NCBI GenBank assembly: GCA_002373975.1 | Contig: DFKZ01000094.1 | Span: 1 to 5,509 of the forward strand | Length of the DNA stretch: 5,509 bases | Direction: 5' to 3' | From: Lachnospiraceae bacterium UBA3632 | GTDB lineage: Bacteria; Bacillota; Clostridia; Lachnospirales; Lachnospiraceae | In this document: piece after piece, positions 1 through 4,403 of the stretch | How the letters are laid out: the number at the start of each line of letters is the position of its first letter | Position numbering within the stretch: position 1 is the stretch's first letter | Notes under the pieces: model-generated | Databases searched by the model: none | Told to the model about the DNA's origin: nothing | The model's input: the letters and a program-made list of their open reading frames with translations, nothing else | Translations under genes and position numbers: made by a program

Positions 1-564
1 CTGCCGATCTCGGTAGTACTGGGCGTATGCCTCCTGGCAATTATCTGTCTCGGAGTACATGCAGCGCAGCTCCCCGAGACTCTTGAGTCTTATCCGGAAC
101 TGACAGCCGAACCGATTCCGGAGGAATATATGCCGAAAGTAGAGGAAGCCATTGAGGAAGAAGTCAAAGAAGAGCTGCCGGTGGTAAGCGAACCTGTCAT
201 GACAGATCGGGATTATATGGCAGCAGTCGTTATGAGCGAGTCCAGAGGAGAAAAATTCCATGGGAAAGTAGCGGTAGCGGTTGTTGTCTTGAATCGTGCC
301 GACTGTTGGAAAAAAAGCATAGCTGAGGTAGTTACAGAGCAAGGTCAGTTTGTTTATCCCTACGTAGGATCTATATATAAGTCAGCTTATGAGGCGGTAG
401 ATATGGCATATATTGTCCGGGATATGTACCCCAAAAACATGATCTACTTTAATACCGGAGATAAGGCCGAAAACGGAGAGTATTACGACAAAATCGGAAA
501 TCATGTATTTGCGACGGACGGAGAGCCTGAATGGGACGAAGAGGATCTGAGGGAATATGACTAA
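1..564 (+). CDS. SleB-type cell-wall hydrolase (5' partial)
   Basis: The reading frame is open from base 1, so the true start lies before the window; 187 residues are visible. Residues 2-22 form a hydrophobic segment ending in a V-H-A/A-like signal peptidase site, so the protein is secreted or membrane-anchored. An acidic, Pro/Glu-rich linker (about residues 24-66) follows, then a compact Hydrolase_2 (SleB-type) domain to the C-terminus. Family landmarks are the ES-RGE motif with the likely catalytic Glu80, the GKVAVA...VLNR segment (88-99), a GQF motif, and a terminal IGNHVF motif (165-170). The family usually has an aromatic residue after GNHVF; here it is Ala. Members cleave peptidoglycan glycan strands. 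The best known are spore-cortex enzymes, but there is no peptidoglycan-binding domain in the visible part. Next to a Rep/PcfJ module, a role in wall opening during conjugation is my inference; phage lysis is the alternative. An internal ATG at 130 would drop the membrane segment and is not the likely start. Confidence 0.85.
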   Translation: MPISVVLGVCLLAIICLGVHAAQLPETLESYPELTAEPIPEEYMPKVEEAIEEEVKEELPVVSEPVMTDRDYMAAVVMSESRGEKFHGKVAVAVVVLNRADCWKKSIAEVVTEQGQFVYPYVGSIYKSAYEAVDMAYIVRDMYPKNMIYFNTGDKAENGEYYDKIGNHVFATDGEPEWDEEDLREYD

Positions 565-593
565 AAAAACAAGCCTCGTTGGAGCGAGGCTTG
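563..593 (-). terminator. Rho-independent terminator reading leftward
   Basis: Arms 570-578 and 585-593 form a perfect 9-bp stem (CAAGCCTCG with CGAGGCTTG) and the loop is 579-584. On the minus strand the stem is followed at once by seven T (569 to 563), the classic intrinsic terminator layout. On the plus strand the hairpin is followed by CAAAGTGG with no T-tract, so it should not stop transcription leaving the hydrolase gene efficiently. No minus-strand protein gene ends just upstream, so its natural partner is the minus-strand promoter at 637-665. Confidence 0.75.
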
Positions 594-599
594 CAAAGT

Positions 600-650
600 G
601 GAAATGCTATAATGCTATAACTCATTGACATAAAAAATTATAGCATTTCC
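600..650. repeat. 14-bp perfect inverted repeat upstream of rep
   Basis: The left arm 600-613 (GGAAATGCTATAAT) is the exact reverse complement of the right arm 637-650, with a 23-base spacer (614-636). In RNA it would form a 14-bp hairpin in the rep leader. In DNA it could be extruded as a cruciform or serve as a dyad protein-binding site. The right arm contains the -10 element of the minus-strand promoter, so a protein bound here would also block that promoter. Its position 85 bp before an HUH Rep gene makes it the best candidate in the window for a Rep-binding or double-strand origin site. Confidence 0.8.
605..620 (+). repeat. Tandem 8-bp repeat TGCTATAA x2
   Basis: TGCTATAA occurs at 605-612 and directly again at 613-620. 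A third copy lies in inverted orientation at 638-645 within the right arm of the inverted repeat. Two direct copies and one inverted copy in 41 bases is the kind of arrangement seen in Rep-binding iterons or operators. It also allows the right arm to pair with either left copy. Binding by Rep is inferred. Confidence 0.7.
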
Positions 651-665
651 GCGCGCAAAAGTCAA
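637..665 (-). promoter_or_regulatory. Sigma-A-type promoter reading leftward
   Basis: Read on the minus strand, TTGACT lies at 665-660 and TATAAT at 642-637 with a 17-bp spacer (659-643). This gives 5 of 6 consensus bases at -35, 6 of 6 at -10, and ideal spacing. Transcription would begin near 629-631 and meet an intrinsic terminator ending at 563. It is the strongest promoter-like sequence I found in the intergenic region, and it points away from rep. Confidence 0.65.
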
Positions 666-734
666 GAAAATTGAAGGGATAAGCGCTTTTTTATTTGGTT
701 CATTAGGATATTAAAGTTAGGCGCACGGATAAAA

Positions 735-1574
735 ATGTCTTACACAAGATTAACGTTAAACGGTCCGGGATATAAATATGTTTCTAATACCCATACGTCA
801 AGGGTTTATCTGAAGGGAAAAGAGAGGAATCCGAAGAGGGAGAGGACACCTGAAGAGATGGAGAGGCAGAACGCAAGGAACAGAGCCTTGAAGGTGCAGC
901 TTCTCATATTGGGGAATTTCAAAGAAGGCTGGCATGTCACCTTAACTTATGCAAAAGAGGCAAGGCCACCGGATGCAGAGGGAGCCAAGAAGCAGTTGAA
1001 ACGGTTCCTTGAAAGAGCCGGCCGGAGATTTAAGAAGGCAGGAATAGAGTTTAAGTGGCTTGCGGTGACAGAGATCGGATCCCACGGAGCGGTCCATCAT
1101 CATCTGATCATTGAGGATATCAACAAAGAGGGGTTCTCTTCTCAGAGAGTGATCCGGGAGTGCTGGGGCGGCGGAAAATACTTCTCCCCGATGTATGAAG
1201 ACGGGGAATATCAATCACTTTCAGAATACCTTGTAAAAAAAGAAACGAAAGAGGATGTTCCCGGATGTAAGGTAAGCCATTCAAGGAACCTGATCATGCC
1301 AAAGAAAAAGCGTGAGAAGATGCGTGGCCACACATGGCTCAGTGATCCGAAGGTACCCAAAGGGTGGGAGCTGGTAAAGGAGAGCTTACACAACGGAATA
1401 AATGCTTTTACCGGGCTTCCTTGTCAAAGCTATTTGCTTATAGAGGTTAAAGATGCAAGTAAACATATACATACATTCAACAATAAAGACCATCCGCCCG
1501 TCGGCAGGAATGGGCCTGTACATTCTCGCAACGGAGATTGGAGGCAAAGAGGCTACTTTGAACGGCAAGGTTGA
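735..1574 (+). CDS. HUH rolling-circle replication initiator (Rep)
   Basis: This 279-aa protein resembles the Rep/G2P-type rolling-circle replication proteins of clostridial mobile elements. HUH enzymes nick one strand at an origin through a tyrosine that stays linked to the 5' end, starting rolling-circle replication or transfer. Visible motifs in order are motif I, WHVTLTY (66-72); the metal-binding HUH motif, AVHHHLII (119-126, His121 and His123); and motif III, SEYLVKKE (163-170) with Tyr165 as the likely nucleophile and Lys168. A basic stretch (about 189-197) may contact DNA. ATG 735 is chosen because no other standard start lies in the open frame upstream; its ribosome binding site is poor (GGA at 727-729), which fits low expression. 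The C-terminus looks odd: after the GINAFTGLPCQSYLLIEV segment, where I expect such proteins to end, about 40 residues overlap the start of the next gene. Relaxase is an alternative role with the same chemistry. Confidence 0.88.
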   Translation: MSYTRLTLNGPGYKYVSNTHTSRVYLKGKERNPKRERTPEEMERQNARNRALKVQLLILGNFKEGWHVTLTYAKEARPPDAEGAKKQLKRFLERAGRRFKKAGIEFKWLAVTEIGSHGAVHHHLIIEDINKEGFSSQRVIRECWGGGKYFSPMYEDGEYQSLSEYLVKKETKEDVPGCKVSHSRNLIMPKKKREKMRGHTWLSDPKVPKGWELVKESLHNGINAFTGLPCQSYLLIEVKDASKHIHTFNNKDHPPVGRNGPVHSRNGDWRQRGYFERQG

Positions 1575-1914
1575 GTTTATGAAGGATCCTGTCAAAAAAT
1601 ATCAGTTCAAAAAGGCTTCAAATAATGTGGCCCACATTATTTGTCTTATGTCGGCGGTGGAGAGACTGACTGCCAAATGTGACTCTTTGGATATCTACAC
1701 TGATTCAGAGTGGATCAGGTACCGGATGGAAGAGCTCGGAGAAATGAGCCGAAGAGACTGGAAGGATTCAAGAGGGCGTGAGTATTCCGGTGCGGATTAT
1801 TGGCAGAGGATAAATACCGTACTCAAAAAATACAACTTAAACCCGGTCATTCATGTAAAGGAGCATCATTCTTTCAAGAAGTGGTTTATAGAGCAGGAGA
1901 AGCTGAATGGATAG
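1453..1914 (+). CDS. RNase H-fold protein with altered active site
   Basis: This 153-aa protein resembles RNase HI in its fold order: an N-terminal strand and Gly-rich turn (residues 2-26), an NN...AVERL helix (57-72), an IYTDSEWI strand (81-88), and a late VKEHHSFKKW segment (135-144). RNase HI cuts RNA in RNA-DNA hybrids using four acidic residues. By eye, only the TDS aspartate (Asp84) is kept. The first Asp is replaced by His8 (IYIHS) and the helix Glu by His61; the final Asp has no clear match, with Glu147 a possible substitute. The protein may therefore be inactive, act as a hybrid-binding protein, or use an altered metal site. ATG 1453 has AGAGG at 1442-1446, 6 nt away, and a later ATG would remove the first core strand. 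The gene begins inside the Rep 3' end, suggesting coupled expression, and a link to R-loop or primer handling in replication is inferred. Confidence 0.7.
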   Translation: MQVNIYIHSTIKTIRPSAGMGLYILATEIGGKEATLNGKVEFMKDPVKKYQFKKASNNVAHIICLMSAVERLTAKCDSLDIYTDSEWIRYRMEELGEMSRRDWKDSRGREYSGADYWQRINTVLKKYNLNPVIHVKEHHSFKKWFIEQEKLNG

Positions 1915-2191
1915 CATAGATAGGTTTTTCAATCTGTTCGAACAGTACCGCCGGATCTTTAAGCTGGAGTACTTCCACAGCGAAAATAAAACAGGGATAT
2001 CATTGAGAGTTTATGCGGCCAAAGGAACAAAAGCTGAAAAACTGATCGTATCAAGGGATATCGAGTGGAGCGTCGATTGGGATGATCCCTATCAGGAGGA
2101 ATTTGATCTACAGAGAGGGATGGCTTTTGAACGAGCCTGCAGAGATCTTTCAATGTGGATCGGCTGGAAGCTTGAAAAATATGGATTCTAA
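1907..2191 (+). CDS. Hypothetical 94-aa protein
   Basis: I do not recognise this family. The 94-residue protein is acidic and rich in aromatic residues, with an amphipathic N-terminal helix (DRFFNLFEQYRRIFKL), a central strand-like part around residues 28-55 containing IEWSVDWDDPY, and a C-terminal helix (ERACRDLSMWIGWKLEKYGF). It has no signal peptide, membrane segment or cysteines. Its ATG lies inside the stop region of the RNase H-like gene (8-nt overlap) and has AGGAG at 1895-1899, 7 nt upstream, so it is very likely translated and coupled to that gene. The next gene starts 14 nt after its stop. Its place in the operon suggests a helper role in replication or transfer, but nothing in the sequence shows this. 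Confidence 0.75.
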   Translation: MDSIDRFFNLFEQYRRIFKLEYFHSENKTGISLRVYAAKGTKAEKLIVSRDIEWSVDWDDPYQEEFDLQRGMAFERACRDLSMWIGWKLEKYGF

Positions 2192-2205
2192 AAGGAGGAA
2201 ATGCT

Positions 2206-2703
2206 ATGTTTGACAAATTTGGAGAAATGGATTCGGCAGCGGAGATCAATCTTCTGGCCGAAAATCTGAAAAAGGAGGGAGACCTTGAGAGCATAAAGGA
2301 GCTTGCGAAGGAAAACGGGATCGATCCGGACGATTGCGAGGATTTTATCGCCGGAGACAGTCCGGAGCTCTGTAATGTGCTGCAGGCAGCCATAGGAAAG
2401 CTCGATCTTGAAGCAAAGGAACTGGGCTGCAAGGAGCTTATGGCGGACTGGGTTGACTGGATCCGCGCGGCGTGTGCCACCAAAGACACTGAAGGAGAGT
2501 ACAGCTTTGCAGTGCAGGTAAGGAAGAAAGACAAGAGCCTTGCAGGAGCACTGGGAGCAATCCTTAAGAAGTCGTGGGAAATCAAGTTCAAAGTGCCCGA
2601 CAAGATCGTAAAGGCAGCAGGCGTAAGCGGAGCGAGAGTGGAGTTTGGCATCCCCGGAGTTGCAACGATGCACAAGATCATAAGTGATTATTACGGAGGG
2701 TGA
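2206..2703 (+). CDS. Conserved mobile-element protein of unknown function, upstream of the PcfJ-like gene
   Basis: This 165-aa, mostly helical and charged protein begins MFDKFGEMDS, followed by two helices and an acidic GIDPDDCEDFIAGD segment (about 38-51). I recall similar N-termini in short proteins of clostridial conjugative elements, but I cannot name a function. The middle (about 60-90) is helical. The C-terminal half is basic (VRKKDKSLAGALGAILKKSW, KFKVPDKIVKAAG) and ends ISDYYGG. It occupies the slot next to a PcfJ-like gene that PcfK takes in enterococcal plasmids, yet I see no clear PcfK signature. Some PcfK-like proteins have been linked to Cas9 inhibition; that link is not supported here beyond gene position. 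ATG 2206 follows AAAGGAGG (2191-2198) by 7 nt, the strongest ribosome binding site in the block. The ATG at 2201 is in another frame and reaches a stop quickly. Confidence 0.8.
   Translation: MFDKFGEMDSAAEINLLAENLKKEGDLESIKELAKENGIDPDDCEDFIAGDSPELCNVLQAAIGKLDLEAKELGCKELMADWVDWIRAACATKDTEGEYSFAVQVRKKDKSLAGALGAILKKSWEIKFKVPDKIVKAAGVSGARVEFGIPGVATMHKIISDYYGG
2695..2700 (+). promoter_or_regulatory. Ribosome binding site deciding the PcfJ-like start
   Basis: GGAGGG lies inside the end of the preceding gene. It overlaps the possible GTG start at 2700 and so cannot serve it, but it stands 5 nt before ATG 2706. This places the start at 2706. Confidence 0.8.
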
Positions 2704-2705
2704 AG

Positions 2706-4394
2706 ATGGGAAAACTAACTGACTGGGACTGGAAAGAAGCATACAAGAAGATTCCCGATCTTCCGGCCGACTTTCGGGAATATGCCCTTGATCTGTTCGA
2801 CGGAGAACACATCCTTTATTATCACGGACGCGGAGTCAATCAGACGGTGATATGTCCTGTATGCAGAGAATCCACAAGATATAACAGTAGAACACAGATT
2901 TTTCCAAAATCCGGAGATGGAGGGATATGTATGGGCTGCGGCCGACGTGGAATATACGCCCATGCACTAAGGGTAACGAGACCGTGTGTTAGGGAGGCTT
3001 ATATATTCCTTGGCCAGAAATTTGGAGAAGATGGATTTATCTTAAGAGGCTTCAAGATGATCCTGATTGAACGAAATCCTTTAAATATCAGGGATATGGA
3101 AGAGGAGCCCATGGAACTGAGACTTATCGAATACCGACGCCTTTTTATAACAAAGGAAGGCTATCTAACACAGTTCAGTTCACCGAATTGGGAATGTATC
3201 CACAGGACCGCGTCGGGTTATGGTATCTGCTATGTAGAAGAGGAAGAAAACAGCTGCTGGCAACCCACAACAGGTGACGATTATAAAAAGTTTTACATGT
3301 ATTTATATCCGGGGATATACGAGGAAATGCAGGGGACTGCTGCCCAGTATTGCTGCATGGAAAAACTGTTCGGAAAGGATCCTGAGGCGGAAATATCAAT
3401 ACCGGTACCGAGATATACATATGGCGGACAGCATAGCTTAACGGTATGGGAATATCTCTTAAGCTATGCAAAAGACAGAAAGCTTGAGATCCTTTTAAAA
3501 TGCGGACTTGAAAACTTGGCAATGGAGAAGCTTGCAGGGGGCGCACTCCATTACAATCCGAAAGCAAAGAACCCGTGGGATTATTTAAAGGTCACTAAAG
3601 AGCGTTTCAAGTGGATGTGCGCCCATAATCCCGGAATAAGGATGTTCGAGATCTGTAAATACGAAAGAAGGAATGGACTTAAGCTGGATGACGAAATCTG
3701 TGACGCTCTCGGGGCAGCAGGCTTAAATGTAGCGGAGTTTGAGTATTTCCTAAGATTTATGAGTCCGAAGCAGCTCTCAAACAGACTACTTAAGTATACC
3801 GGAAAAAAAGGAAACATGAGGAGCACTGCCATAACATACCGCGACTATCTGCATATGCGTGAAGACTTAGGCTATGATATGACGAACACTATATATACCT
3901 ATCCAAGGAATCTGCAGCGAGAACATGACAAGCTTGTTATCGAGCAGAACGAGCGAGCAGCTGAAAAGCGAAGAAAGGAAGTAGAATCAAAGTACAAAAA
4001 GATCCGCGAGAGATTCAAGGAGGCAGCAGTCGTGTATAGTTTTGAGGAGAAAGGTCTTCTGATCCGCCCTGCAAAGAACGCTACAGAGATAGTGAACGAG
4101 GGAAGAAAGCTTCATCACTGCGTCGGCGGAGACAGGTATCTTAAAAGCCATGGAGAAAGAAAGACCATAATCTGCTTTTTAAGACACAAAAAGACTCCGG
4201 CAGTCCCATATATAACCGTAGAGGTCGAGCCGACGGGAAAGATAAGGCAGTGGTACGGAACACACGATACCAAGCCGGACGAAAAGAAGATAAACAGATT
4301 TCTAAAGGATTACTGCAACCAGTTAGATCTTAAGGCACTGGCCAAGGAAGCAAAAGTGAAGATCGCCGCCGCATTGGAAGCGGTCGCAATATAG
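2706..4394 (+). CDS. PcfJ-like protein with N-terminal zinc ribbon
   Basis: This 562-aa protein belongs to the PcfJ-like family, named after a gene on the conjugative plasmid pCF10 and common in Gram-positive mobile elements; its biochemical role is not established. Near the N-terminus, Cys50-x2-Cys53 and Cys75-x2-Cys78 make a zinc-ribbon-like four-cysteine site, suggesting nucleic-acid or protein binding. A long middle region (about 100-400) has no motif I recognise. A highly charged helix (about 405-445, coiled-coil-like) leads into the family core: KLHHCVGGDRY (468-478), ICFLRH, PYITVE (501-506) and RQWYG (514-518). The start was moved from GTG 2700 to ATG 2706 because of ribosome binding site spacing. 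Only 2 nt separate it from the stop of the preceding gene, so translation is likely coupled. Length and core motifs look intact. A DNA-processing or transfer-accessory role is inference from context. Confidence 0.87.
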   Translation: MGKLTDWDWKEAYKKIPDLPADFREYALDLFDGEHILYYHGRGVNQTVICPVCRESTRYNSRTQIFPKSGDGGICMGCGRRGIYAHALRVTRPCVREAYIFLGQKFGEDGFILRGFKMILIERNPLNIRDMEEEPMELRLIEYRRLFITKEGYLTQFSSPNWECIHRTASGYGICYVEEEENSCWQPTTGDDYKKFYMYLYPGIYEEMQGTAAQYCCMEKLFGKDPEAEISIPVPRYTYGGQHSLTVWEYLLSYAKDRKLEILLKCGLENLAMEKLAGGALHYNPKAKNPWDYLKVTKERFKWMCAHNPGIRMFEICKYERRNGLKLDDEICDALGAAGLNVAEFEYFLRFMSPKQLSNRLLKYTGKKGNMRSTAITYRDYLHMREDLGYDMTNTIYTYPRNLQREHDKLVIEQNERAAEKRRKEVESKYKKIRERFKEAAVVYSFEEKGLLIRPAKNATEIVNEGRKLHHCVGGDRYLKSHGERKTIICFLRHKKTPAVPYITVEVEPTGKIRQWYGTHDTKPDEKKINRFLKDYCNQLDLKALAKEAKVKIAAALEAVAI

Positions 4395-4398
4395 GAGG
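4394..4398 (+). promoter_or_regulatory. Ribosome binding site deciding the last gene's start
   Basis: GGAGG begins at the last base of the PcfJ-like stop codon (4392-4394). Two adjacent ATGs follow, at 4401 (2 nt away, too close) and 4404 (5 nt away, the same spacing as at 2706). The second is preferred. Confidence 0.7.
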
Positions 4399-4403
4399 GA
4401 ATG

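Larger units (their letters stand above)
563..631 (-). ncRNA. Putative antisense RNA opposite the rep leader
   Basis: A near-consensus minus-strand promoter (637-665) and a minus-strand intrinsic terminator (563-593) enclose about 69 nt, with a predicted start at the purine 631 or 629. The RNA would be complementary to the mRNA leader of the rep gene if transcription enters from the hydrolase side. Its 3' half is the terminator hairpin. The sense strand of that hairpin has a TTGGAG loop, which contains a YUNR-type U-turn motif (UUGG) of the sort used in many antisense contacts. Small countertranscribed RNAs that limit Rep synthesis are well known in Gram-positive plasmids; assigning that role here is inference. 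The 60-codon minus-strand frame that starts at 631 reads straight through the terminator and is not expected to be translated. Confidence 0.5.

Noticed and set aside
449..631. Minus-strand 60-codon reading frame starting at 631, exactly at the predicted antisense RNA start.
   Set aside because: It would be leaderless, reads through the intrinsic terminator at 563-593 and then runs antisense to the conserved C-terminal domain of the hydrolase. Its product resembles no family I know.
625..653. Perfect -35 hexamer TTGACA on the plus strand at 625-630, as a rep promoter.
   Set aside because: At 16-18 bp downstream the sequence is GC-rich (around TTCCGCGC) and has no -10. The nearby TATAAT on the plus strand (608-613) lies upstream and has no matching -35.
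651..692. Plus-strand attenuator: GCGCGC at 651-656 pairing with GCGC at 683-686 before a T6 run.
   Set aside because: Only four base pairs with a 26-base loop; too weak to call a terminator without covariation.
687..714. Weak plus-strand promoter for rep (T-rich -35 near 687-692, TATTAA at 709-714).
   Set aside because: The -35 match is only a T-run and the -10 differs from consensus. It may contribute, but it is not strong enough to annotate; read-through from the hydrolase side is equally possible.
1959..2742. Two long minus-strand open frames (240 and 184 codons) opposite the small genes.
   Set aside because: They overlap each other and plus-strand genes with good ribosome binding sites. 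Their products are Ser/Leu/Pro/Phe-rich, as expected from the reverse strand of Glu/Lys-rich genes.
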